Positions 1 to 10,879 of a stretch of 64,000 nt of DNA are shown here, piece after piece. Each line of letters starts with the position of its first letter. Within the stretch, counting starts at the first letter, position 1. The stretch comes from Lantana camara (lineage: Eukaryota; Streptophyta; Magnoliopsida; Lamiales; Verbenaceae). The stretch spans positions 41,289,001 to 41,353,000 of the forward strand of contig CM074858.1 in assembly GCA_037501455.1 (NCBI GenBank), in the 5' to 3' direction. Below the pieces are notes generated by a model. The model was not told where the DNA came from and did not search any database. It worked only from the letters and a program-made list of their open reading frames with translations. The position numbers were made by a program, and so were the translations under genes.

Positions 1-1581
1 CTCAATGTCCAGAGAGAATGTTCCATGATTCCGTAAATAATTGAGCTGCAATGCTTGGCCTCTACCACTATATCCTGAAAATATAAAAATGAACCATAAG
101 CTTCCTCTAAGCTGAAAGAAGATCAACAAGACCTTGGGAAAATACAATATCTGGATAAAATGTAGACACAAAGAAAATCAAATACGACTGACTGACTTAG
201 TTAACTGGAAAAACCAATCTTTCTTCAAAGAAAATAAAAACCAATCTCATCACCATTGGGAAGTATACTGGGCATATTAACAGCAGATTAATACATATAG
301 ATAAAATTTGAACTACCAACTGCTCATTTGGAAGATGAAATACAACAAGTGAATTCAGTAATTAGTAATTTCTTTTCACAAAGATAGGTGAAATTCTTAC
401 AAATAAATCAAAATAAAATAAAATAAAATAAAAAACTAAATAGAGTTCACAATTCATGCCCAAATTCTGCACTTTTACTATAAATATATATTATATCAGC
501 ACTTAATCTTAGCTAGTATATTGAGAATCACATGAAAATTGCCCATGACATTTACACTAAAATAATTACACAGCTACTTCACTTTTGATTTAAATGATTT
601 TGACTTCAAATCCTAGTATAATAAAGCACTATGAGCTCCAATATTTTCCAGTTCACAAAACTCCAACATAACAACCCTTGCTAATTACTAATACTAATGT
701 TAATAATTAATCCATTGCTGTTGTCTAAGACAGAACATACACAGACACATCCAAGTTTCTTGCAAAGAAATGAAGAATGTTCCTCGTTACCGATGCAACA
801 TATTCATTCCTAATTATCCACAAACAAAACAACGTATATGTATTTATTCATATAATCCAGAGAGAAAGAGAGAGAAGCATGGATGGGTGTAAATGTAATT
901 TGGTGAGAACACTTTCCCTTACCCAACCGAATGTTTAAGCATTTCTGAAAAGAAAAGGATGGCTTCTTAGTTAACTAATTCTAAGAGGGCACATCATATC
1001 CGCACAAATTGAAAGGAACTCCAGATTGTAAGCTATATTATTTGTGAATTACTCTACTCTCCCAAATCTCAAAAATCGAAAACTCAATATACTCATGAAG
1101 TAATATAATTATTACAAATATGGAGTTAACATACTCCAAAACATATTCATAGTGGTGGCAGCACATCACGCCATTTACATTCAATGGAAAACCAAACATA
1201 AACATACTGAAAAGGGACTGAACATATTCTGTTAATGCTCTGATTTTCGAATTCTTAGCACTAATCATATTCTTTGTCATTTTTGCAGAAAAGGCTAACG
1301 TAAATAAATTGAAAATGATGATGCAAAGTTTATGAACATTATTGTTTTTTATGTAGTTATGTTTTAAATGTTCTCACTTACTACAAGTAATGCAGACTCA
1401 TTTCGACAATGACTACTAATTTAAAAATGTTTTTTTTTTTTTTATTTATTAAGGAAAAAACATAGTAATATATTAATATAAATCATTTATTTCATGTGTA
1501 TATGAACATAAAGGCCCAATAAATTAAAATGAGGGTTTTTTTCAAAATAAATAATTTTTTTGAAAAAACCTAAAATACCAC
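1..1581. other. AT-rich non-coding flank, nothing recognised
   Basis: This stretch has no convincing coding region. It is AT-rich, with homopolymer and TAAAA-type runs near 410-430 and 1428-1445. It may be intron or intergenic sequence downstream of the minus-strand exon at 1582-1687. I looked for the next glyoxalase exon here and did not find it. Short open frames at 1038-1280 and elsewhere show no family resemblance. Confidence 0.5.
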
Positions 1582-1687
1582 CTGGACAGAAATGTGATTA
1601 TCCTTGGGATTAATCACTGTCTTCTTCGGCATACTTTCAGGATCCTCTGACTGCAGCAGTTGTATGCTAATCCCATGACCAAATAGC
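1582..1687 (-). CDS. Isolated exon of a glyoxalase I-like (VOC superfamily) protein
   Basis: Read on the minus strand, a 106-bp exon is bounded by a good 3' splice site (TTTTGCAG) and a plausible 5' splice site (CAG|GTGGTA). It encodes about 35 residues, including LFGHGISIQLLQ and INPKDNHISVQ. I recognise this as the second exon of the plant lactoylglutathione lyase/glyoxalase I-like family. There the segment follows the first beta-alpha unit and carries the NHIS metal-site strand. In intact family members the next exon contains a DPDGFMIE-type strand. Neither the upstream nor the downstream exon was found nearby, so this is either a gene with very long introns (perhaps filled by the transposons to the right) or a stranded exon. 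Family members detoxify methylglyoxal-type aldehydes or have unknown substrates; function here is inference from similarity. Confidence 0.55.
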
Positions 1688-2509
1688 CTGCAAAATGTAA
1701 ACACATCACAAAAAACCCCAAAAATTACCATAAATTCAAGAAACAACCACATCCCAGAAAATTAATCAAACCCAAAACTCAATTAATCAAACTAATCTCT
1801 CCAAACATATGGAATTAATCAGGTATCGCCAAACTTTAAGGAACTAGGCCTCCTAACAGGCACAAATCCCAGAACATTCTGATAGAAATCAGTGGACTCA
1901 TCAACCGATTTGAAGACAAGACGATAGATGCATTAATAGAAAAGGGTTGAAGGCGACTGAACATTAACAGCATATCTGAGCATTAAATTTGAAAACTTAC
2001 CCCATTTTGCAATCTTGAACTTGGATCCATGGAAATTGGTCGTGATACCTTTCCTCGCCCAAATTGATTCTGAATTTCTGAATAATTTGAAGTCGAAATA
2101 ATTTCCTGGTATGAATTTATAGTATTATATCAATCCAAATAAGAAGAAATTAAATCTAAAATAGGAGAAACCAAATTCCTACGAACAACCCTCGTCTTAG
2201 CAAAAACCCAATAAAACTACGAAAACCCTCCTTTTTTCCTCTCAACATACTGGCCGAGAAATCGCTTGAAGCTACTTGATTTCAAATCTGCTACTCGATT
2301 TCAGATTTGGGATCAATTTGATGGCTTTGTCGCTACCCGATGTTTGAAGAACATAAATCTTTTCTCTTTTGTTTTTTTAAGAATGAAACTTCGACTCAGA
2401 ACTCATAAGCTTGAAGAGTTTTGGCCTTTTTTTAAGAATATTGGTTTTGGGGTTTGGAAGAAAATGAGGGAGGAGTTTTCATTTTAGTGGTAGATTGAGG
2501 AGCCAAAAA
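1688..2509. other. Non-coding stretch upstream of the glyoxalase-like exon
   Basis: No coding region is supported. A possible minus-strand donor (GGG|GTAAGT) lies at about 1996, but none of the three frames before it gives the expected GAW ending of glyoxalase exon 1. The plus-strand open frame at 2266-2487 has no recognisable family. Confidence 0.4.
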
Positions 2510-2646
2510 TCCACTTCTTTTTTATTAAATAAATAATATTATTTATAGTGACATTAATTATGAGTTGCCACAATAAATTGGATTTTAAGACACAAATTAG
2601 AAGTGTCACGTTATATGTGTCATATTAGATGGTTTTTGTTGTAGTG
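2510..2646 (-). mobile_element. CACTA-like transposon terminus
   Basis: On the minus strand the stretch starts CACTACAACAAAAA and continues with short GTGACAC/GTGTC-type subterminal repeats, as at the ends of plant CACTA (En/Spm) DNA transposons. The opposite terminus was not found, so this is a fragment or a small non-autonomous copy. No transposase is present. Confidence 0.4.
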
Positions 2647-2837
2647 AGAATGAATAGTTCCGAGTTTCTCTTCTTTCTTCTCCCTTGTTTCTGCACTTTT
2701 CCTTCTTTTCTTGTTGTAGCCGAGAGTGAGAGGGTAAGAGATGCATAGAGGGGTGTGTTGGGGTCAGGTGGGTCCCACTTTGAGGCAAAAAGGTGAAGAA
2801 ATGAGATGGATATAGTCAAAACATTCAAATATGGCAT

Positions 2838-3364
2838 CTTCGGTACGCGGTGCTCGGTTCAACAAAGTTTCGGGCGTTCAAAGGAGCTTAGAAAAATTTA
2901 AGGATTATTCTGTTGGTTGCGTATCATCGATAAAAATCCAACAGTGGTGTCATAATTCATATCCAAATCCCTGAGCTCAAGTTACGTCGTCTGGAACCCA
3001 AGGTGCACTAAAACCGTTTTAGGCCCTTAAGTTCCTTATCAGGCAAAACGGTCCAAGACCTGCACAAAACAACCAAAAAATGTGCAAAGAGCATATGAAC
3101 ATATTTATAACTCACATATTTCATTCATACCAAGTTTTCATAAAATCCAAATCGAATTCGAAAGCAAACGGATCAAGTTCCAAGTCATATGAGCATAAAC
3201 GTGAAAAAATTTCAACATATATTCTAAACAAATATTTCATATAAATTCAAGAATATTATATAATCATTATAATAAATATATAATTATATAGTTAAATAAA
3301 TTAAATGCGTAAGTAGCACTCTCGTAACGACATACCTGTACGGCAAAAAAGTTAGGGCATCACA
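2838..3364 (-). repeat. Fragment of 3' LTR of old gypsy element G0
   Basis: The minus-strand LTR start is TGTGATGCCC, ending at position 3364 on the plus strand. The text resembles the same zone of the F3 LTRs (for example the AATGGTGGTGTCGGAATTC-like zone at 33645-33665). It is followed by degraded gypsy internal sequence. The low-coordinate end has no clear terminal TGTAGC, so the LTR is truncated or decayed. Confidence 0.5.
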
Positions 3365-4595
3365 ACCGCTCACCCTTAAAAAGGACCTGTCCTCAGTTCC
3401 TAAAGAGGGGTCTTGATCAACTCCGGAATGGAGCTCAAGTACTCCACACTTCCACTGTGCCACTCTGATTTAGTTTTCAAGTGGCTTCTCAGATTTTCAA
3501 ATCCCGCCACAAGACTTCCACCAAAGGAAGTTGCTAGTGCTTTAACTCTAACCTATGCTGATCCCAAAACTCCAACCGGTTGCTCACGAGCGTCGAACCT
3601 CTGAAACTAAAAGAACGATAGACTCTTGGAATACTAATACTTTAGTCGAAAAACAAGAAGACTTCTCATATCCCGATAACTCTGTGGTGAACCAACCGAA
3701 GAGCTACTTTCCTTTTATTCTTCCAAGAATCTCAAGGGTCTAAGTAGCACGGTTAAACTTTCCGTCTTGCCAAACCGGGCGAAAACCCTTCGTAAGAGAT
3801 GCTTCCCTGAAGTCTCGATCTACTACTTCGACTCTAGGGGTCTTCTTCTTCGAATCACGAGGCTCTCAAAACCTTATCGAACAACCATGCTATGAAAAAA
3901 CGGGTTAACTCGTTAAAGCGAGCAACCACTCGAATCCCATAGAAATCTCCTTAACCTTAGCAAACCGGACACAAAGTCCATAGCTATTTCCTCCCACTTT
4001 CGAATAAATCTGGAAGTAGTTAGAGAATCCTTCCGGTTCTTGATGCTCAGTTTTCAACTGATGGTACATTTGACATTACTACACAAAGTTTTCAACGTCT
4101 CTTCTTTCGCCAATACACTATTATTGATTCTTCAAGTCCTCAAATAACCTGAACTAAGAGTGGGATAAGCCTCATGACCTTGCACTTTTCGAGGCGCAAG
4201 CCACACTCTTCCGCTAGCAACACACAACCAAAGCCTTCCTTTGTGCCTCTGTTGTAAATGAAGTAGCCTTGAGTACCTTCAAGTTGGCAAAAGCCGGTGC
4301 CGAAGATAACTCTCTTCAATTGCCTCTTCCCAATCAAAATCGTGTCTTTTCCTCATCTTACATGTTAATGGGTATGTAATCTCAAAGAAGATTCACATAG
4401 TGTACCCGCTGACACGAGAGACTTCTTACTCTGAGGTAATTCTCAGTTCTACTACCCGAACATGTAGTCGATAATTTATTTTTTAAGACCAAACTCGGCG
4501 TAGACTAATCTCGGAGCCACGGCTCTTCAAAAGCCTTGGATTCAGGTTCTTCAGATAAGTGCTCACCTTGTGACCCAACTCTCCACACTTGAAAC
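3365..4595 (-). pseudogene. Gypsy pol remnant (RNase H, then integrase region) of G0
   Basis: This is the decayed C-terminal half of a Ty3/gypsy polyprotein on the minus strand. The clearest part is at 4140-4337, where a frame contains YNRGTKEGFGCVLL, a worn form of the gypsy RNase H strand normally reading Y-x-DAS-x-x-GLGCVL. Toward lower coordinates the text would be integrase, but it is too broken to assign domains. The element ends in the LTR fragment at 3364. The matching reverse-transcriptase piece lies beyond the nested C1 insertion, at 29990-30170, which fixes the order RT, RH, IN for this strand and marks it as gypsy. There is no intact frame. Confidence 0.5.
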
Positions 4596-5422
4596 TGTTA
4601 GGAAAACACAAGAAAAACGCAGTGGAAATTTAAAAAATTTTCCCAACTAAGCAAGGATCTAATCTTGCAATTCCTATTCCCAAATTCGTAGTGATCAAGG
4701 AACTCATTTGGATAGTAGCTTTTTTGACACGTTCTAGCTGCCCAAGAACGTTCTTCACGTGGCTTGATCCCCAAAAAGCTCCTTCGAATCTTTCAAGACT
4801 TCACGATAGAAGCCCTCTAGAGAAATAGTCCACCAACCTCGACCACGATCCGACCAGGGAGGATGTTAGTTCTATATTCGGTGTTTAGGCTCTAGGGTTT
4901 AGTGTATAATTATGGAGAAGAAGAATTGTGTATCATCTCCCTATGGGGTTCGGACCCCTCTATTTATAGGGCTAGGGTTCAACCCTACTCCTTGTAGGAC
5001 AAGGAATTCCAAACTCTTCTGGAAAGGGATTTCTTGCTTGGAGACTAAGTCTCTTACTTTTACCAAAAATCTTCCTATTGATCAACTTGCAAAGCAAGAT
5101 TCTAATCTAACTCGTTTAGATTATTAATTTTACTTTATTTATTTTACAATAAATAACTTGAAGACTAATAATATAATGAATTCATAATTAATTATTTATT
5201 AGACTTTATTTCTCCAAATTAGAACTTTAATATTAATTCAAAATTAAATCAAGGTCCATTAAATAATTAACACATTAATTATTTAATATTTATACATATA
5301 CATACATGTGACCACACGTGTCCATAAGGTCATGTGTCATACACGTGTTCCACAAGTGTGGACCCCAAAGTTCACTTAATGGTTCGATCAACTCGTTTAA
5401 TCGATTCAAGCCTTAACCTACG
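4596..5422 (-). repeat. 3' LTR of copia C1, distal part (split by F1)
   Basis: The plus-strand text begins TGTTAGGAAAACAC and is the reverse complement of the U5 end of the C3 LTR (56270-56310). It is the same family as 54064-56310. The LTR is interrupted at 5422 and resumes at 27955; together the two parts make about 1.9 kb. A minus-strand TATAAATA box lies at 4961-4968. CACGTG motifs lie in 5315-5350. Confidence 0.8.
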
Positions 5423-8170
5423 TGTAGCACCCGCAACGCCGAGATGCCACACCCCCGCACCATAAGTCTAGCTCACACATGAAATGGGTAGTCCATATAT
5501 GAACCGGACTCATGGCGAACGGGTGACAGTAAAAAAAACGACACACTAGCTAGGCGGGAGTAACCCTCAATTAAATATGATCATGCATAATCAATAAAAC
5601 GGAAGCATAATATACATTCATGTCTTTAACATAATCCTTCCATCATTTACATAAATTCAATTCCAAAGATATCCAAATAGGTCATACTTAATACATAGGT
5701 ACCAAGAGACCTAACAATACATATATGCATAAATAATGTACAATAAAGTGAGGAAGACAAGTGCTAGACCCAAAGAACAAAAGACCTGACTCGATCCCGC
5801 CTAGCATACAACCCTTGAAAACCTGAAAAGTGTGAGGTGCCAGTCAACCAAAGACTGAGTGAGAGGTATAGATAAATATATCCGCACATACATGCAAGTT
5901 ATAATCTCGGGTAATAATTTTGGAAAATAACAATACAATTTACTAAAATAAGAGATACTATCGCCCGAGGTTACAACTAATTCAATTTATCAATTTAATC
6001 AATTCAATACAATCAATTCGTGGCCCGGCGAGTGAGGGCAAATCTCCAACCTTACTCCGGCAGTGAACATTACCAATATTTAGCTTATCAATGATTAAGT
6101 GTGCATGCAACTTATTACAGTGCACAATAAGCAATTTTCGTCCATCCTTCTTCCTCCGGTGATGGCCGGGTGATCGGCCCGAACCATCCAATCAGACGAG
6201 GGGAGCGCGAACACTCAAACCCTCAGGTTCCCATCACCCAACCAACCTCCTGTTGGGTTCCGGGTTAGTCCTATCAATCATGTGAAGAGTGAGCACAAGG
6301 TTAATCGGCGACCCCTATGGTCGTCCCGGGTCCCCCTGACCCACACCTCCTAGGCCCCATTCAACATTCATTCATTCATTCTTGCCAAAACATCAATAAA
6401 TCAATCAATCCGTTCGATCTGTGAAACCAGTTGAAAATCAATAGATTTTGGAAAACTATAGATATACAGATACATTTTGGCTTAAAACGTCACATAGGGT
6501 TATATGGGTTCTATATATCTAGAAATTAAACCTCACCTATGCCGATAATACAACAAGGATATAATTATGAAGCTTGCTCCTTGTCAACGGGAAGACGAAC
6601 TGTGTAAAAAGGGACAAGTGTTTGTGAGACACGACTCTATTGAACCAATTACGACGCACGACAAAGTCATGATCAATGGGTCATCCAATAACAATTAAGG
6701 AATGTCAAATAAAAGCATAATTATCAATAAACCAAGTATATAAGTCATATAATTCACATATGGGAGCCAAGGAAGTGAGAGGTATGCAATAAGAAGGGTT
6801 TTGATGAAGTTTGGCAAAAATAGACAATTCCCGAAAATGCACATGCTGTGAAAACATGGGAATATCTAAAGTTCTAGAATTTGGAATTGGATTTTGTTTA
6901 CTGGGAATGAATCTAGACAAGTAGACCTTTAAAATGGTATATGGCTCGTTTTCTAGTTCAAAGCGGGGAGAAAATGGCGTAAGCTTGAAGTTGGGTGGAT
7001 ACAGTTTGTCGATAAAGCAGCGACACCAAAAAGAATTCATAATATCTCACAAATGGAAAACGATATTGAGGTGATTCTAGTTGGAGATTGTTCTAGACTT
7101 CAATATCTTTCCAACGGTTCAAAAATCAGGTCATTTAAAGTTCGGATGAGGGAGTACCCGACCAGGGAAAATACATGGCAAAATCTACCTGGTCGGGGAA
7201 AAAGAGTGCAGAAACCCCCCGCACAAAAGTACCCGCACGGGTACTTTTTAGGCACAAAAATTACCCGCCCGGGTAGTCCACCTGGGCGAGAAAAAGGGCA
7301 GAAAACAGGGGCTAGTTCGTGGAGGGAAGAAAGGGTAGCAAACTCCCAAGAAAACTCAACAAAAACACCCAAAACAAACATATAACATGCATACAACTTA
7401 AATACAACATTTAAGTAACATTTAATCCAAGGTAACATGCTTAGATCATTAAGAATTTCTCATGAAAACCCAAAAAATATACATGCTTTCCAACCTTCAC
7501 ATAACTTCATGTTTCATGCAAGAAATGAAGAAACAATGTCCTAAACATGCCTCTAATCATGAATAAGCATGAAAGCATCAATCAAACCTCAAACCCTACT
7601 CATCACTCAATCAAGAAATTCAATCAATTCTCATGTTATACCTTGAAATGAAAGAAGAATGAGATGAGGATGAAGAGATGAAGATGATGCTCCAACTTGG
7701 TTGCTAATTCCTTGAATTATAGCTTGAATTTGATGAAATCCTCCTCTCTCTCTTGAAGGTGTAAAAACCGATTCTTACTAGGTGTGTGTGTGTGTGTTCT
7801 CTTGTATGTAATGTAATGTATGAGAGTGAGGGGGGTGAATACATATATGATATATTATATCAGCCACTACAAGCATAAAATCACCTCTAATTGCATTTAA
7901 GTCCCTAAGTTATTCAAATGAATGCAATCAAGTTTCATTCCATGAGATATGAGCACTTAACTTCAATTCATGTTATGCAATTAAGTTCACACATTTATGA
8001 GATGATCAATTAAAGTCATATAAGAGCAATTAATCACATTAGTAATTAGTTCACATAAATTTCACATTAAAAGAAATTCCACATAAGTTTATGAAATTAA
8101 AATGAATATCATGATATGAAAGTTATAATAATAACACATAATGCATAAATAGAAAAACCGGGGCGTTACA
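5423..8170 (-). repeat. F1 LTR1 (3' LTR), 2748 bp
   Basis: It starts TGTAGCACCC on the plus strand and ends GGGGCGTTACA. It is highly similar to 10880-13625 and 25213-27949. It contains a (GT)n tract near 7783 and a GC-rich palindrome with arms AAAAGTACCCG and CGGGTACTTTT at 7225-7248. Open frames on both strands at 7053-7438 have no family resemblance. Confidence 0.9.
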
Positions 8171-8200
8171 ATTCTCCACCCCTTAAAAGGACCTGGTCCC
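8171..8200 (-). promoter_or_regulatory. Polypurine tract of F1 (copy A)
   Basis: In the sense (minus) direction a purine-rich AAGGGGTGGAGAAT abuts the start of the 3' LTR. This is the usual position of the plus-strand primer. Confidence 0.7.
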
Positions 8201-8237
8201 CAGGTCCACTGTCGAGTTTTAAATGATGCACAACACA

Positions 8238-8399
8238 GGAGAGTCCCATCTCTTGCACAAGCAATGAGAGAAACCCCGTCTCCCAAAAAACAAGTGAGAG
8301 AACCCCGTCTCTCAAACACGAAATGAGAGCACCCCGTCTCTCAACAAGAAATGAGAGAACCCCGTCTCCCAAACAAAAGTGAGAGAACCCCGTCTCTCA
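8238..8399 (-). repeat. Hairpin repeat array before the F1 polypurine tract (copy A)
   Basis: Six units of about 25 bp are seen, typically TGAGAGA-ACCCCG-TCTCTCA on the plus strand. Each can fold on itself. Variants include AGAG-tcccat-CTCT and GAGAG-caccccgt-CTCTC. Related arrays occupy the same place in F4 and F5. Confidence 0.8.
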
Positions 8400-8577
8400 A
8401 ACACCCAAAGTAACGATGCAAGATAACAAATTGTAAAAACATTCACATAATTGTTATGTAGGGCAAATAGCATCACGTTAATCACATAATTTTCACTCAT
8501 ATATAATCATGTTAGAACTAATAGGAAGGTAAGAACAGCAATATTAGAATCCATGATGCACGTGATATGCATGATTA

Positions 8578-9362
8578 AGTGTACCGTTCACCGTTGATTA
8601 GGCCATGAATATAGTTGATACCTTCGGCTACCACGTTCGGATAAACATCCACATTTTGCACCTCTCCCACTAGGTTATACATACGAGCCTGAATATGCGG
8701 TCTCTGATTTCCGGTAGCTAACTCTCGTCGCTTCGGGCACTTGTGCACTTGATGCTCATCACTTCCACATCGTAAACATAAGCCCAAGCGCCATCTACAA
8801 TTGTCGTAATTATGGTTGTCTCATCCACAATAAGCACAAAGAGGCTTCCTAAAAGGTGTTGTTGAAGCCGAGATACATGAAGCTCCGGAACCAGACCCAA
8901 GGGATCGATTCCTTTTCTTCTGAGACCCTTCTTGAGTTGTCGGTGTATGACGAGAAATAGGTCGCTTCCCCTTATAGAACTCTGTCCTGATTCTGATCTT
9001 GAAGCCTGTCTAGGTTGAGGATTAAACCTCCTTGCATTCAAAGGGGTGGCGCATCGAACCTTCTCTAGGGAACCACACGGAATAAGTTCCCAAACTCTTT
9101 CACCTTTCTTGAGCCATGGCTCAGTTCGGTTATCACTCCCCTCAAGGAACCTTGGATTTTGCTGATTCTGAAACTCCTTAAATATAATAGAAATTTGAGT
9201 CGGTTGTGGTGATGCAGTTGGTGGTGCTGAAGCGACATACTCTCTTATTTTCCGATCAACAAAACGAACCAAGGAATCGAAGAAATCCTGAGGTTGAACC
9301 GGATGGGGCAGATATGGGGAAACCCCAGGAGGACGATCACAATGAGGGTGACCTCGAGGCAT
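8578..9362 (-). pseudogene. Gypsy-type gag pseudogene, F1 copy A
   Basis: The capsid/nucleocapsid gene starts at ATG 9362 (MPRGHPHCDRPPG). The capsid part includes QNPRFLEGSDNRTEPWLKKG and EKVRCAT, which match the plant gypsy gag core where a W precedes the capsid helices. At the C terminus two zinc knuckles can be read: CAYCG-stop-DNHNYDNC and CLRCGSDEHQVHKC (CX2CX4HX4C). The first contains a TGA that is CGA in copy B. The capsid and knuckle parts are in different frames, so there is also a frameshift near 9000. No protease or RT follows; the gene ends about 180 bp before the hairpin array. Proteins for mobility would have to come from another element. Confidence 0.7.
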
Positions 9363-10860
9363 CCTGAAATCAAGACACTGAATATGCATGTTGGATTAAT
9401 ATGCTAATGCACGTTTCACGTTTGTAAATAATTCAGAGATGCAACATATTGTAGAAATTACATCGATTAAGGATACGCATATAAATAAAGGAATTTGGAT
9501 AATTTAGAACAGCGTATGATGCACGTGCTATTAATGCATTGAACCTGTCACTGTAGTTGTATCCTTTAGCTTGGTACTTGTTTCCGGTTTGTTGAATTAC
9601 AAGCTTGATCAAAGTTGTTGATCATCCCTTGTTGCCTACGGTCTTCAAATTCTTCAAAATCCCTAGCGTCAACTCGTACATATCCATCGCTCGAGAATCA
9701 AAATTTCTTGAACTCGATTCCATCCCCAAGTATTCCTTCCAATTTAATGATTCTAAGTGCAGCTCGAGCCTTCACCTTAAACCTCCTCTTGACCAAAGTT
9801 TCCTTGTATCAACTCGCATAACTTTGTAGTCAACATTATGATTCTTCAACTCAAATTCTTCTACTTCCATGAAATTGGTACCTTACCTTCTTTCGAGAAA
9901 TTAATCTCTAATTACTACCTAACTTCTTCCTTACTCCAAATCCATAGTGGCTTCAATTCCCCTTTTTCTTAGTCTCTTCCTTCTTTGATATTCATCTAAT
10001 CCCCGATTTATAGCTTTTCCCATATTTTCCTTGATTTCTTTCCTGAGTTAGATAGTCTGTATTGCTTATCAACCCTGATTCCACTTTTACCGTTAATTTC
10101 CTGAAGATCATTGCCTCCTTGTTGATAGCAACCTTAACCCTAAGACATCTCCAAGACTTTCTTCCCACAACTTAATTTTAGTTCCACTAGTTGAAGATCC
10201 TCAACTTGCTTTCAAATCCGAAGCCTAAGTCCCTAGTACCCTCGAGGCCTCCCTGTTGATTGAGACCTCGAATCCTAAAACACTCTGGAGATTTTCTTTA
10301 ATTTGCTCCTAAATTTAATTCGTTTATTTCGGACCTTATCAGTCGAACCATAACCCAATTAGAGAGTGAACCATAGCTCTTGAATTCTCGTGTGAAGTTC
10401 CCTGGTGCATTCCTTACAACTCCAAATCTTGAGAAAGGGCTTGGGATAACTTGGGATTGTCGTAGAAATTAACCGTGGTTTGACATGTCATTATAGCCTA
10501 TAAGTCAGAAATCAATTCAAAACCAAATGCATGTGGTTAGTGCATGCTCATGTCACATAATTAGCATTTAAACACATATTAGATGCAAAATGCAATAATT
10601 AATTCAACTAAATTAAAGAAAATGCATTAAACGTATAAATTCCCAAACCATAGAAGGTTAATTATACCTCAAGCAGTAACACAAATTAACGTCATGCACA
10701 AATCATCAAGTAATTCAAAGATGTTCAGGTAAGTTCAAATAATCTCAAATAAGTTCAAGGAGTTCCAAATAAGATGCAAGACTCGCAATTATCAAATAAT
10801 CCTATGTCGTTCAACCTAGACTCACAAGACACGACACTAGAACCGCGATTTTGCAACCGG
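9363..10860 (-). other. Long untranslated leader of F1, copy A
   Basis: About 1.5 kb separates the PBS from the gag start, with no convincing coding region. On the sense strand a polypyrimidine-like TTGATTTCAG lies directly before GATG of gag, a possible 3' splice site. Short open frames at 9605-9829 show no family resemblance. Confidence 0.55.
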
Positions 10861-10872
10861 GCTCTGATACCA
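10861..10872 (-). promoter_or_regulatory. Primer-binding site of F1 (internal A)
   Basis: In the sense direction this is TGGTATCAGAGC, complementary to the 3' end of plant initiator-Met tRNA. It lies 7 bp from LTR2, so LTR2 serves as the 5' LTR of internal A. Confidence 0.9.
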
Positions 10873-10879
10873 CTTAAGA

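Noticed and set aside
1..74. Possible minus-strand exon after a TTTTCAG acceptor at the left edge (frame with SGRGQALQLNYLRNHG)
   Set aside because: Only part is in the window, no family was recognised, and a second frame is also open. It cannot be told from chance.
7053..7438. Overlapping open frames of about 110 aa on both strands of the F1 LTRs
   Set aside because: They run through the palindrome block, recur only because the LTR is repeated, and resemble no protein family.
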